64,000 bases of DNA from DATGKG01 sp963851325 (GTDB lineage Bacteria > Desulfobacterota > Binatia > Binatales > Binataceae), in NCBI GenBank assembly GCA_963851325.1, contig CAWKOR010000001.1:3410001-3474000 (forward strand). Direction: 5' to 3'. Positions 26,194 to 35,187 of the stretch are shown in pieces. The position numbers and the translations under genes are program-made. The number at the start of each line of letters is the position of its first letter. The first letter of the stretch is position 1. The notes beneath the pieces are model-generated. The model worked only from the letters and a program-made list of their open reading frames with translations. It ran no database searches and was not told the origin of the DNA.

Positions 26194-27645
26194 ATGCGCA
26201 GGCCCGGCATGCTAGCTTCGGGCAGACGCGCCAAGCATTCGGCATCGCGCGCCCGGAAGCGATTGGAACCTCATATACTGGAACGCGCCGAGCATCCCAT
26301 CTCGCGTCGCGATATCGATCCCGACGTGCTGAAGGTGCTCTATCGGCTGATTACTGCCGGCCAACTGGCCTACCTGGTGGGAGGCAGCGTGCGCGATTTG
26401 ATGCTCGGCCGGCGTCCGAAAGACTTCAACGTCGCCACCGATGCGCATCCGCAGCAGGTGCGCGATCTGTTCCGCAACTCGCGCCTGATCGGGCGGCGCT
26501 TCCGCCTGGTGCATGTCTTTTTCGGCCCCAAGAACATCGAGGTCGCGACCTTCCGCAAGCAGGCCGAGGGGGTCACCGTCGATGACCCGCTTATCCGTCA
26601 CGACAACACCTTCGGCACCCCCGAGGAAGATGCGTTTCGGCGCGACTTCACGGTCAACTCGCTCTTCTATGACCCGCGCACCTTTCGCGTGATCGATTAC
26701 GCGGGCGGAGTTCCCGATTTGCGCGCCCGCCTCATCCGCACCATCGGCGACCCCGAACTTCGCATGCGCGAGGACCCGGTGCGGATGCTCCGCGCGGTGC
26801 GCTTCGCCGCCAAGCTCGGCTTCGAGATCGAACCCGCGACGCTATCGGCGATGGAGCAGCATAGAAGCGATCTGCAGAAGGCCTCGATGCCACGGCTGGT
26901 CGAGGAGACTTATCGCACTATCGGGCAGACCGGCGCCGCGCGTGCGCTGGTGCTGATGGAGCAATTGGGGTTGCTCGAGCAACTGATGCCGTGGCTGTCG
27001 GCGCATTTGAAGGCAGAGGCGCGCCCGCTGGAAGAGGCGCGAACCACGCGCAATCTTGCAGCGCTCGGCGAGACCATCTCGACCGGGGCATCGCCGCCGC
27101 ATGATGTGGTGCTGGCCGCGATGTACCTCGACATGCAGACCGCGGGCAATCCGGGGCAGTATGTCCCGCCGCATCTGAGCGCGATCCGCAACGGAACTCA
27201 GTTCGATTTGGTGGGCGAACTTCGCAGGCGCGGCTTCGCGCGCGCCGATACCGAGTTCATGCGGCTGATTATCGAGGCGTTCCCCCATCTGATGAGGCCG
27301 TCGCGGCGCACGCGCAAAGTGATGCGGCGTCCGTACTTCGAGAACGCGCGCCGCCTGTTCGAGATCATCGCGGGAACCTACGGCGCGGACCCGTCGATGC
27401 TCGCGCGATTCATTAGCGATCCGGAAGCCTACCTGGAGAATCGCCCGAGCGTAGCTTCCGATAACGCAGGGCGACCGCGGCGTCGTCGCGCGCGCCGAGG
27501 GCGTCGGCGGCCAGCGTGGCAGCGTCGAGCAAATGCGGCGAACCCGGGAGCATCGGAAGGTGCGGCATCGAATGGTGCGGAATCGAGCGGACCGGAGCCG
27601 GCGTCAGAAGCAGCGTTGCATCGTCAGCCGATTAAGTCCGATTAG
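26194..27645 (+). CDS. pcnB: Poly(A) polymerase / tRNA nucleotidyltransferase family
   Basis: 483 residues. It adds AMP to RNA 3' ends. The head domain reads YLVGGSVRDLMLGRRPKDFNVATDAHPQQVRDLFRNSRLIGRRFRLVHVFFG, typical of PcnB rather than of CCA-adding enzymes. The catalytic DxD is DFN here: the second Asp is Asn (codon AAC), which is odd. The later RRDFTVNSLFYD and RMLRAVRFAAKLGF motifs are intact. The C-terminal 50 residues are strongly basic (RRRRARRGRRR) and then disordered, as in RNA-binding tails. Divergent from the ferritin gene. Confidence 0.88.
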   Translation: MRRPGMLASGRRAKHSASRARKRLEPHILERAEHPISRRDIDPDVLKVLYRLITAGQLAYLVGGSVRDLMLGRRPKDFNVATDAHPQQVRDLFRNSRLIGRRFRLVHVFFGPKNIEVATFRKQAEGVTVDDPLIRHDNTFGTPEEDAFRRDFTVNSLFYDPRTFRVIDYAGGVPDLRARLIRTIGDPELRMREDPVRMLRAVRFAAKLGFEIEPATLSAMEQHRSDLQKASMPRLVEETYRTIGQTGAARALVLMEQLGLLEQLMPWLSAHLKAEARPLEEARTTRNLAALGETISTGASPPHDVVLAAMYLDMQTAGNPGQYVPPHLSAIRNGTQFDLVGELRRRGFARADTEFMRLIIEAFPHLMRPSRRTRKVMRRPYFENARRLFEIIAGTYGADPSMLARFISDPEAYLENRPSVASDNAGRPRRRRARRGRRRPAWQRRANAANPGASEGAASNGAESSGPEPASEAALHRQPIKSD

Positions 27646-27960
27646 ATAAATCTATTCGCTGGAAAGTCTTCTGCCGGTCGCGTCGATCTGGAATCTGCAA
27701 CTCGCTGGCGGCCGAATACGAGCGCGCGCGTGGTGATGGATCCCGCCAGTGGCGAGTGGGGCACCGTGGAAGCGACCATCGCGGAGCCGTTGCTGCAGGG
27801 ATACCTGTGATTCCACATCCTGGCCGGATGGGTAATCACCCCGCTGATGTTCGCCGACCTCTCCGGCCTGATTCGGGTGGGGTATTCGGACGCCTCGGCA
27901 GCGTCTCTTATCGCGCGCGATGGGATAAAATATCTTCGACGCTGGGTCGTCGTCACCTTC
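27646..27960. other. Gap with possible decayed coding sequence
   Basis: 315 bases between pcnB and polX. The plus strand can be read from 27646 as a protein-like frame (SARVVMDPASGEWGTVEATI, then a hydrophobic FHILAGWVITPLMFADL segment), but it is cut by a TGA at 27808 and runs into polX. The minus strand is open but unrecognised. No family match; probably a remnant. Confidence 0.3.
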
Positions 27961-27961
27961 G

Positions 27962-29662
27962 ATGCAGAACGCGGAAATCGCAAAGTACCTCGCCGAGATC
28001 GCAGACATGATGGAGCTTCTGGGCGAGAACTTCTTTCATGTGCGCGCTTATCGCAACGGCGCACGCGCGGTCCTCGACTATCCCGGGAATTTCTCCAAGC
28101 TCACCCTGCATCAGATGGAGAAAGTTCCGGACATCGGCAAAGGCATCTCGACCAAAATCGATACCCTGATCAAAACCGGGGAGCTGGAGATCCATCGGGA
28201 GCTGCGTAAAAAAGTTCCGCCCGCGCTGATGGAGGTGATGCGACTGCCCGCGCTCGGGCCCAAGCGGGTCAAGCAGCTTCACGAGGAGCTCGGCATCCAG
28301 AGCCTCGACGATCTGAAAAATGCGCTCGAGTCAGGCGCGCTGCGCTCCCTTCGCGGCTTCGGCCCCAAGATGGAGGAGAGCATCCGGCAGGCGCTCGCCC
28401 GGCGATCGCAGACTGCGACCAGGCGATGGCTCTATGCAGATGCGGCCATCGAGGTTGAGCGACTCCTCGAGCACATGCGCGGTTGCGCGGCGGTTGCGAA
28501 GATCGAGGTTGCGGGCAGCTTCCGCCGCAAGCGCGAAAGCGTTGGCGATCTCGACCTGCTCGCGATCTCGACCGACGCTACGCAGGTGATGCGGCGGCTG
28601 GTCGAATATCCGCGCGTCGCGCAAACTGTCGGCGTCGGCGAGACCAAAACCACGGTGATCCTGAACGATGGCTTGCAAGTCGACCTGCGCGTGCTGCCGG
28701 AGGAAAGCTACGGTGCGGCCCTGGTTTACTTCACTGGCTCGAAAGACCATTGCGTGCACATCCGGCGCATCGCGCAGCGGATGGAACTTTCGCTCAACGA
28801 GTACGGGCTTTTTCGCGGGCAACAATCAATCGCGGGACGGACCGAAGAGGAGATCTATCGCGCGCTGAGGCTGGAATGGATCGCGCCGGAATTACGCGAG
28901 GACCGCGGCGAGATTAAAGCCGCGATCGATCACGCATTGCCGCATCTGATCGCGCGCAAGGATCTTCGCGGCGACCTCCACTCGCATTCCACCTACACCG
29001 ACGGGCGCGCATCGATCGAGGAGATGGCGCGCGCGGCGGATGAGGCGGGCCTCGAATATCTCGCCGTCACCGATCATTCGCAGCGGCTTGCGATGGTCAA
29101 CGGCCTCGATCCGAAGCGTTTGCGCGAGCAGTGGCGCGAGATCGAAGAAGTCCAGTCGCGGGTCAGGGTGAAGCTGCTGCGCGGCATCGAGGTCGACATC
29201 CTCGAAGATGGCGCACTCGATCTTCCCGACGATGTTCTGGCCGAGCTCGATTGGGTGGTCGCATCGGTGCATTACAAGCTCCAGCAGCCGCACGATGAGA
29301 TGACGCGGCGACTGGTTACCGCGATTCGAAATCCCAATGTCGATGTGATTGGGCATCCGACTGGCCGAATCCTGATCGACGAGCGCGAGCCGAGCGGGTT
29401 CGATTTCAACGAGGTGTTGCGCGCGGCGGCGAGCGAAGGATGCGCGCTCGAGGTCAATTCGCAGGCACAACGGCTGGATCTCACGGACACCAATTGCCTT
29501 GCCGCGAAGCTGGCCGGCGTCAAGCTGGTGATCTCGAGCGACTCGCACTCTCCCAAGGGATTCGCGCTGCTTCAGTTGGGTATCAATCAAGCGCGGCGCG
29601 GATGGATCGAGCGCGCCGACGTACTCAATACCCGCGCGCTCAAGGATTTGCGCCAGCGCTAG
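27962..29662 (+). CDS. polX: DNA polymerase X family protein (PolX with PHP domain)
   Basis: 566 residues. Order of domains: helix-hairpin-helix 8-kDa-like region (1-90), fingers with a second HhH (GPKRVKQLHEELGI), palm with the nucleotidyl-transfer motif AGSFRRKRESVGDLDLLAIS (two Asp), then a PHP phosphoesterase domain (about 335-566) starting DLHSHSTYTDG and holding VTDHSQRL, GIEVDIL, ASVHYKL and SDSHSP. It fills short DNA gaps in base-excision repair and the PHP part is a 3'-5' exonuclease/AP endonuclease in characterised members. Metal-binding His and Asp residues are present. Confidence 0.95.
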   Translation: MQNAEIAKYLAEIADMMELLGENFFHVRAYRNGARAVLDYPGNFSKLTLHQMEKVPDIGKGISTKIDTLIKTGELEIHRELRKKVPPALMEVMRLPALGPKRVKQLHEELGIQSLDDLKNALESGALRSLRGFGPKMEESIRQALARRSQTATRRWLYADAAIEVERLLEHMRGCAAVAKIEVAGSFRRKRESVGDLDLLAISTDATQVMRRLVEYPRVAQTVGVGETKTTVILNDGLQVDLRVLPEESYGAALVYFTGSKDHCVHIRRIAQRMELSLNEYGLFRGQQSIAGRTEEEIYRALRLEWIAPELREDRGEIKAAIDHALPHLIARKDLRGDLHSHSTYTDGRASIEEMARAADEAGLEYLAVTDHSQRLAMVNGLDPKRLREQWREIEEVQSRVRVKLLRGIEVDILEDGALDLPDDVLAELDWVVASVHYKLQQPHDEMTRRLVTAIRNPNVDVIGHPTGRILIDEREPSGFDFNEVLRAAASEGCALEVNSQAQRLDLTDTNCLAAKLAGVKLVISSDSHSPKGFALLQLGINQARRGWIERADVLNTRALKDLRQR

Positions 29663-29857
29663 GACTCGCGTGCGCGGACGGTTCCTTGATATCGCGAGGA
29701 CACAAAATGGATGGCTGGGGCGCGATCAGGATTCGATGTGGCATTCGCGAACGCCCCCCCTACCTGGAGCGATTTGATCGCAGGACCTTTTCAAAACGGA
29801 CCGATTACCGAATATAGCTATCGGGGGCAAAGTCTAAACCGCTGGGAGAGGCGTGCC

Positions 29858-30889
29858 ATGACCCGGCGGGAATTCATCCACGAATCGTTCCGCAAAACGA
29901 TACAAATGATGGCCGCTGCGGGCGCGTTGCTTCCACGACTCGCGAGCGCTGGAACGCTGAATCAAAACAAGGGAAACTCTCACGCCGAGGGCGAAATGCA
30001 ATACCGAATTCTAGGTCACACCGGCGAGAAGGTCTCGATCGTGGGGCTGGGCGGGTATCACATGGCGGTCCCGAGTGCGGACGAATCGACTCGGATCGTG
30101 CATGCCGCGATCGACGGCGGCATCAACTTCATGGACAACTGCTGGGATTACCACGACGGCGAGAGCGAGCTGCGAATGGGCCGCGCGCTGCGCGACGGCT
30201 ATCGCGACAAGGTCTTTCTGATGACCAAGATCGACAGTCACAGCAAAGCCGGCGCGGCAAAGCAGATCGATCAATCGCTGCGCCGCCTGCAGACCGACCA
30301 CTTGGACCTGCTGCAGTTTCATGAGGTGATTAGGAGCGACGATCCGGAAAAGATTTTCGCCCCCGGCGGCAGCTTCGAGGCCGCCCTCGAGGCGAAACAG
30401 GCCGGCAAAATTCGCTACATCGGCTACACCGGGCACAAGAGTCCCGATATCCACCTGCACATGCTGGAAATTTCGCTGGCCAACGGCTTCACACCCGATA
30501 CCGTCCAGATGCCGCTGAACGTAATGGATGCGCACTACAACAGCTTCGGGCGCAAGGTCCTGCCGGAGTTGGTCAAGCATAACATCGGGGTGCTGGGGAT
30601 GAAGCCGATGGGTGCGGGATTCATCTTGCGCACCGGAGTCGTCACCCCGATGGAGTGCCTCCATTATGCGATGAACCTGCCGACCAGCGTCGTCATCACC
30701 GGATGCGAATCGGTGGCGAACGTCGAGCAGGCGATCACTGCGGCAACCACCTTCAGGCCGCTGAGCAAGGAACAGGTCGACGCGATCCTCGCGAAGACTG
30801 CGGCGGTAGCCAATGCCGGCCGTTTCGAGGGTTACAAGACCACCGTGAATTTCGATGGGACGACGGCCAATCCGGGCTGGCTCCGCTAG
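29858..30889 (+). CDS. Aldo/keto reductase with N-terminal signal
   Basis: 343 residues from ATG 29858, which has a GGGAGAGG ribosome-binding site. The N-terminus (TRREFIHESFRKT then AAAGALLPRLASAG) looks like a Tat-type signal, although the twin-Arg motif is weak. The reductase part has the expected catalytic tetrad: Asp and Tyr in FMDNCWDYHDGE, Lys in FLMTKIDS and His in LLQFHEV. Cofactor would be NADPH. Exported aldo/keto reductases of this type are common in soil bacteria; the substrate is unknown. Confidence 0.88.
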   Translation: MTRREFIHESFRKTIQMMAAAGALLPRLASAGTLNQNKGNSHAEGEMQYRILGHTGEKVSIVGLGGYHMAVPSADESTRIVHAAIDGGINFMDNCWDYHDGESELRMGRALRDGYRDKVFLMTKIDSHSKAGAAKQIDQSLRRLQTDHLDLLQFHEVIRSDDPEKIFAPGGSFEAALEAKQAGKIRYIGYTGHKSPDIHLHMLEISLANGFTPDTVQMPLNVMDAHYNSFGRKVLPELVKHNIGVLGMKPMGAGFILRTGVVTPMECLHYAMNLPTSVVITGCESVANVEQAITAATTFRPLSKEQVDAILAKTAAVANAGRFEGYKTTVNFDGTTANPGWLR

Positions 30890-30928
30890 GTTGTTGGCGT
30901 ACCCGTCCTCACCAGGCGCGGAGCGCCA

Positions 30929-30948
30929 CCCTCTCCGAGACGAGAGGG
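30929..30948. other. Hairpin between convergent genes
   Basis: CCCTCTC and GAGAGGG flank a six-base loop midway between the converging aldo/keto reductase and PII genes. There is no T-run, so it is a possible, not proven, bidirectional termination site. Confidence 0.35.
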
Positions 30949-30967
30949 ATCGAGGAAAGTGGACATC

Positions 30968-31306
30968 CTAGATAGCGGCGTCGCCATGCTCGTTGGTGCG
31001 AATGCGCACCACGTCTTCGAGCGAACTGACGAAAATTTTACCGTCGCCGATCCGACCGGTGCGGGCCTTGCGCGCGATGGCATCGACCACCTCGTCAATC
31101 TGGTCGTCGCGCACGACCACCTCGACTTTTAGCTTGGGCATGAAGTCCGCGATGTATTCGGCGCCGCGATAGAGCTCGGTGTGGCCTTTTTGCCGCCCGA
31201 TGCCCCGGACCTCGTAGACCGTCAGTCCGAGGACGCCCATTCTTTGAAGCTCGCTCTTCACCACATCGAGGGTGAAGGGCTTGATCACGGCTTCGATCTT
31301 CTTCAT
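30968..31306 (-). CDS. glnB: Nitrogen regulatory protein P-II
   Basis: 112 residues, the canonical PII length. It starts MKKIEAVIKPFTLDVVKSEL. The T-loop holds the uridylylation tyrosine in GHTELYRGAEY, and the C-terminal signature GRIGDGKIFVSSLEDVVRIRT is intact. PII trimers bind ATP/ADP and 2-oxoglutarate and tune nitrogen assimilation. No amtB or glnA is adjacent, which favours GlnB over GlnK, but the two cannot be separated by sequence alone. A sigma-54-like promoter sequence lies about 50 bases upstream. Confidence 0.95.
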   Translation of the reverse strand: MKKIEAVIKPFTLDVVKSELQRMGVLGLTVYEVRGIGRQKGHTELYRGAEYIADFMPKLKVEVVVRDDQIDEVVDAIARKARTGRIGDGKIFVSSLEDVVRIRTNEHGDAAI

Positions 31307-31355
31307 TGGCAATGCACCTTCCACATTCGGCGGCTCCCCAGCGCGAACTCCATTG

Positions 31356-31371
31356 AGCAAGTTCCGTGCTT
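31356..31371 (-). promoter_or_regulatory. Possible sigma-54 promoter of glnB
   Basis: On the minus strand AAGCACGGAACTTGCT matches the -24/-12 consensus TGGCACGrNNNTTGCW except at its first two bases, so one G of the -24 GG is lost. It would place the transcript start near 31345, suitable for glnB. Confidence 0.4.
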
Positions 31372-31518
31372 TGTAAATTGAGCGATAATGAGCGCTAATC
31401 GTGGGTTTCATGCGCGATCGGCGGGCATTTGCTGCCCACGAAAGCAAGCCCGGAAAACCACCCACAAGCTCGTTTGGGCTCAGAATGTTGGACGTCCGGC
31501 TAGCCGAAAGAGGTAGAC

Positions 31519-31794
31519 CTACCTGGTATAAGCGAACAGCGACGCGCTGTATGCGAGGAGTCCCAGAGCGACCATCCCGAGGAGAAAGAACTTGCCGTCG
31601 TGGTCCTGGGCAGCCCGGGTCGCTTCCCAAATCAGGAAGAGCCCGAGCAGCAGACAGGCGAGCGCCCGATAGGTGACGTTAATCGCAGCCCACGAATCGC
31701 TCAGATTCGCGGCCTCGTTTTGCAATGTAGTCAGGACTGAGTCGAGCATCTTACGGCGAAGGGAGGCTTCGTAGGGACCGAAACTCATCCGCAC
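31519..31794 (-). CDS. Small two-helix membrane protein
   Basis: 91 residues with two hydrophobic segments (YRALACLLLGLFLIWEA and FFLLGMVALGLLAYSASLFAY) joined by a short charged loop, and a soluble N-terminal helix. No family is recognised. The length of open frame and its hydrophobic pattern support a real gene; it lies upstream of glnB on the same strand with about 210 bases between. Confidence 0.55.
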   Translation of the reverse strand: MRMSFGPYEASLRRKMLDSVLTTLQNEAANLSDSWAAINVTYRALACLLLGLFLIWEATRAAQDHDGKFFLLGMVALGLLAYSASLFAYTR

Positions 31795-31943
31795 ACTGGG
31801 GAAAATTGGTACCCTTCACACGACCTCAATGCAACATAAGGGCAGAATTGTCTACGTTTAGGCTATCTCAGAGAGAGCTGGTCGACGGCGCCCTTTGAGC
31901 ATTCGCCTGCCATGTGCGACTCTCATGGCTCGGAGCCAACAAT

Positions 31944-32945
31944 ATGAGCAATAAGAATATCCAGGTGACCCTTGCCAATCGCCCGACCGGATGGGTTCAA
32001 GAATCCGACTTCAAAATCGTCGAGGCCGACATTCCGAAGCCGGGTCCCGGCCAGGTCCTGGTGAAGAATCTTTATCTATCGCTCGACCCATATATGCGCG
32101 GGCGGATGAATGCCGGTCCCTCGTATGCCGCCAACGTAGCGATCGGCCAGGTGATGGTCGGGGGCACCGTCGGAGAGGTCGTCGAGTCCAACAATCCCAA
32201 CCTCAAGCCCGGGGATTCCGTCGCCGGGTACTTCGGATGGCAACAGTACGGCGTTTCCGCCGGCACCGAGCTGCAGAAGGTCGACCCGAAACTGGTCCCA
32301 TTGTCCGCCTATCTCGGGGCGGTCGGGATGCCTGGTCTGACCGCATGGTGGGGGCTGATCGATATCGGCGCACCCAAGGCAGGCGAGACCGTGGTGGTGT
32401 CGGCGGCGGGCGGCGCGGTCGGCAGCATCGTCGGCCAAATCGCAAAGATCAAAGGATGCCGCGCGGTCGGAATCGCGGGCGGCAAGGAGAAGTGCGACCT
32501 GGTCGTCAAGGAATTCGGCTTCGATGCCTGCGTCGACTACAAGGGCGGCAACCTGGCCAAGGATCTGCGCGCGGCGGCACCCAAGGGGATCGACATCTAC
32601 TTCGAAAATGTAGGTGGCGTGGTGTTGGAAACAGTCGCGCTGCAGCTCAATCCGTTCGCGCGCATCCCGCTCTGCGGCCTCATCTCGCAATACAACGAGG
32701 TTCGGCCCCATGGGCTGGACAACCTCGTGATGCTGCTGATCAACCGGGTGAAGCTGCAAGGGTTCATCGTGTCGGACTTCGCGGCGCAAAGCGCCAAGGC
32801 GACCGAGGAACTCGCCGGGTGGGTTCGCGACGGCAGAATCAAGTATCGCGAGACCATCGCGAACGGCATTGAGGCGGCGCCGCGCGCGTTCCTCGGCCTG
32901 CTCAAGGGCGAAAATATCGGCAAGCAGTTGGTGAAGTTGTTCTAG
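31944..32945 (+). CDS. NADP-dependent zinc-free MDR oxidoreductase (CurA/PTGR-like)
   Basis: 333 residues from ATG 31944 with CGGAG eight bases upstream; an in-frame GTG at 31914 is less likely. It belongs to the zinc-independent medium-chain reductases that reduce alpha,beta-unsaturated ketones: LSLDPYMRGRM near the N-terminus, nucleotide-binding VSAAGGAVGSIVGQIAK and ENVGGVVLETV. No zinc-binding Cys pattern is seen. Related to E. coli curcumin reductase and prostaglandin reductases; the natural substrate is unknown. Confidence 0.9.
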   Translation: MSNKNIQVTLANRPTGWVQESDFKIVEADIPKPGPGQVLVKNLYLSLDPYMRGRMNAGPSYAANVAIGQVMVGGTVGEVVESNNPNLKPGDSVAGYFGWQQYGVSAGTELQKVDPKLVPLSAYLGAVGMPGLTAWWGLIDIGAPKAGETVVVSAAGGAVGSIVGQIAKIKGCRAVGIAGGKEKCDLVVKEFGFDACVDYKGGNLAKDLRAAAPKGIDIYFENVGGVVLETVALQLNPFARIPLCGLISQYNEVRPHGLDNLVMLLINRVKLQGFIVSDFAAQSAKATEELAGWVRDGRIKYRETIANGIEAAPRAFLGLLKGENIGKQLVKLF

Positions 32946-32964
32946 CCTCGCGGACGAGGCTAGA
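32941..32964 (+). terminator. Hairpin at the stop of the oxidoreductase gene
   Basis: Perfect 10-bp arms TCTAGCCTCG and CGAGGCTAGA around a CGGA loop. The 5' arm includes the TAG stop codon. There is no T-tract, so termination strength is doubtful. It lies between converging genes. Confidence 0.45.
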
Positions 32965-32981
32965 ACAATCGTGGCCGGCAG

Positions 32982-33272
32982 CTATTGGAGCTGCTGGATA
33001 ACCTCGCCATTTTTGTTGACTCTTACGCAAATGACGTCGTTCTTGTTGTATCCGGGGTCGCAAATGGGCTTGTCCAGCGCCGGGCATTTAAAAAGACTCG
33101 GGCTCAGTTGCTGGCATTGGCCGAGGTCGAACTTCATCGCGATTTGATTGTTGGCCGGTGTCTGCGCCGCGTCAGGTTGACTTGAACACGCGCTCATCGC
33201 GCCAGCGAGCAATACAACCGCGCCCATCCGGATGGCCACTGCTACCGTCTTTCTCATCATTGTCTGGTACAT
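32982..33272 (-). CDS. Small predicted lipoprotein
   Basis: 96 residues from ATG 33272, chosen because GGAGAG lies eight bases upstream. A lipoprotein signal ends in AMSACSS (lipid Cys near residue 29). The mature domain of about 65 residues has four further Cys (in LGQCQQL, FKCPALDKPICD and DVICVRV), consistent with two disulphides in the envelope. No known family. Confidence 0.65.
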   Translation of the reverse strand: MYQTMMRKTVAVAIRMGAVVLLAGAMSACSSQPDAAQTPANNQIAMKFDLGQCQQLSPSLFKCPALDKPICDPGYNKNDVICVRVNKNGEVIQQLQ

Positions 33273-33290
33273 GCTGTGCTCTCCTTCCAC

Positions 33291-33645
33291 GCTTCGGCAT
33301 TAATTTGAACTATGCGCGGGACGGTCGCATCGTACGTCCCCCCCGTTCGTTTCCTGATCTGAGACTGAGCGCTTTAGCATCGGCTCAGATCGCAGCATAA
33401 ACTTTCCGGTTTCGGCGCGAGAACGCAATAGCGCGTTATCCCTTCAATAAGTCAGTGGAAGAGAAGAGATCACATCAAATACGCACTGTAGGCCGATCCG
33501 AGCAGCGCAAGAACGAGCGTCATCACAACCTGGACGACGATGAAGAGAGGTATGCGTCGAGACGCCGCACATCATGGGCCGACGGGCGGGAAAGCAAATC
33601 CGCCCGCGCGCCCATGGCCATCGTGGGTCGCTCCCCTTAGATTAG
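33291..33645. other. Intergenic stretch
   Basis: 355 bases between divergent genes. A GATCTGAG (33356-33363) / CTCAGATC (33384-33391) inverted repeat may be a regulatory site or hairpin. I see no convincing gene. Confidence 0.4.
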
Positions 33646-34347
33646 ATGGTGATGGGCATTAAGGCGTTTCTCCTGAGAAGCAGGCACGGTACATCGCTCC
33701 TGATGGCGTTGATGTTAACGATGGTGATGGCGCAGCCGGCGCGAACGGCCGCGGCTGCGGATGCGGCGGCGACCGGTCCGATGGCATCGGTAAAGAACGT
33801 CGTCGATCAGGCGGTCGCGGTCTTCAAGGACCGAGGCATCGCGCTGGCCGACCGCGAAAAGAAGTTGCGCGCGATCGCAGAGAATCATTTCGATTTCGAA
33901 AAGATGGCTCGCACCGCGGTCGGCCTGCATTGGCGCGATTTCTCGCCCGAGCAGCGCACTGAATTTGTCCCGCTGTTCACCAACTTTATCGAAGATGTCG
34001 TTCTATCGCGGATCGAAAAGTACTCGGTGGAAAAGGTTCAGCAGGAGGTCGAGTCCTCGTTCATCCAGTTCACCAAGGAGCGCATGGATGCGCCCGATCA
34101 GGCGGTGGTCTTCAGCGAAGTCACCCTGAAAGATCGCGCCAAGCCGATCAATGTGAATTACCTGATGAAGCTGGACGGCAGCGAGTGGAAAATCTACGAC
34201 ATCACGCTCGACGCGATCAGTGTAATTGCGAACTATCGCAACCAGTTCAATCGCGTGCTCAACGACGGCGGCTACGCCAAACTGGTGGGCATCCTGCGCC
34301 AGAAGCAGCAAGCGCTCGGGGCTGAGATAGGGAAGCCCAATCCGTGA
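33646..34347 (+). CDS. MlaC/Ttg2D-like phospholipid-binding periplasmic protein
   Basis: 233 residues with an N-terminal signal (LLMALMLTMVMAQPARTAAA). The Tol_Tol_Ttg2 domain is recognisable from HFDFEKMARTAVGLHWRDFSPEQRTEFVPLFTNFI, the strand INVNYLMKLDGSEWKIYDITLDAISVIANYR and the C-terminal QFNRVLNDGGYAKLVGIL. MlaC ferries phospholipids between the outer-membrane MlaA and the inner-membrane MlaFEDB complex. None of the partners is adjacent, so it may be an orphan paralogue. Confidence 0.88.
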   Translation: MVMGIKAFLLRSRHGTSLLMALMLTMVMAQPARTAAAADAAATGPMASVKNVVDQAVAVFKDRGIALADREKKLRAIAENHFDFEKMARTAVGLHWRDFSPEQRTEFVPLFTNFIEDVVLSRIEKYSVEKVQQEVESSFIQFTKERMDAPDQAVVFSEVTLKDRAKPINVNYLMKLDGSEWKIYDITLDAISVIANYRNQFNRVLNDGGYAKLVGILRQKQQALGAEIGKPNP

Positions 34348-34382
34348 GGGCCTCGCAGGATCGCCGAGACCGCGGCAAATCT

Positions 34383-34919
34383 CTACTCCTTGCCGCGAAG
34401 AGCCTCGAGGTCGCGCAATGCCCGCTCCAGGATTTCGCGAATTTTATCGGCATTGCTCGCCGATCCGCCCGCCATCGCGCCGAAAGCAGCCTTCATCACG
34501 CGCTCGGCCGGACGTACGATTTCCTGCACCTCGGGATCGAATGCGCCACGCCATTCGTTCCACATCTTCGCGCGACGCCAGATGCGCTCGACGCCGTCCT
34601 CTTCGAGGTGTAACTCGCGCTTGCCTTCCTCGGTGATGTGAAAGGTGCGCTTGCCCTCCTGCGATTCCGCTGCGATGAGGCCCTCATCCTCCAGTTGCTG
34701 GAGTGTGGGATAGATGGTGCCGGCGCTGGCGCGATAGATTCCGCCGGATCGTTGCGCAAGCAGTTTCATTAGCTCGTAGCCGTGACGAGGACCTTCGGCG
34801 AGCAGCGACAGTATCGCGAGGCGAACCTCGCCGGGTCCGAAGAACCGGCTGCGCGGAGCCCATGAGCCAAAACTGGGGCGGCATCCGCCGCGCGCCCAAT
34901 AAGCATGTCTTCCAAACAT
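34383..34919 (-). CDS. PadR family transcriptional regulator
   Basis: 178 residues. After a Gly/Arg/Pro-rich leader of about 30 residues comes the PadR winged helix: VRLAILSLLAEGPRHGYELMKLL, SAGTIYPTLQQLEDEGLI and RTFHITEEGKREL. A C-terminal helical dimerisation region follows. PadR repressors often control an adjacent transporter and themselves. The gene is divergent from an ABC exporter, and a dense set of palindromes lies just upstream. Confidence 0.9.
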   Translation of the reverse strand: MFGRHAYWARGGCRPSFGSWAPRSRFFGPGEVRLAILSLLAEGPRHGYELMKLLAQRSGGIYRASAGTIYPTLQQLEDEGLIAAESQEGKRTFHITEEGKRELHLEEDGVERIWRRAKMWNEWRGAFDPEVQEIVRPAERVMKAAFGAMAGGSASNADKIREILERALRDLEALRGKE

Positions 34920-34941
34920 ATAGCGACCTCCAGCTATCCGC

Positions 34942-34974
34942 TATCGATATATCGTACGATATAGCGATCGCTAT
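34942..34974. promoter_or_regulatory. Palindromic operator cluster upstream of padR
   Basis: Two perfect palindromes almost abut: TATATCGTACGATATA (34948-34963) and ATAGCGATCGCTAT (34961-34974), with TATCGATA just before them. They begin 23 bases upstream of the padR start, in an AT-rich patch that could be its promoter, as expected for autoregulation. Confidence 0.6.
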
Positions 34975-35187
34975 AACGAAGGCAAGCTCGTACGCAATGC
35001 TTCGATAAGACCGCTGGCGTCAGCATCGGACTTTTGCTAATGTCACCCGCAGTCAAGGATCATCCAAAGTTTCCACCGAACTTTCCACGATGTTGAACAA
35101 CAGGCCAAGAAACGCGGCGAATGCCCATGGAGACGTGTGCGCGATGTTCCATTGACGACTAGATAACTCTAACTACACGCGATCACG

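Noticed and set aside
27808..27830. In-frame TGA plus hairpin as a third selenocysteine site
   Set aside because: The loop starts only 11 nt after the TGA, there is no recognised family, and no Cys homologue is known to me for this position.
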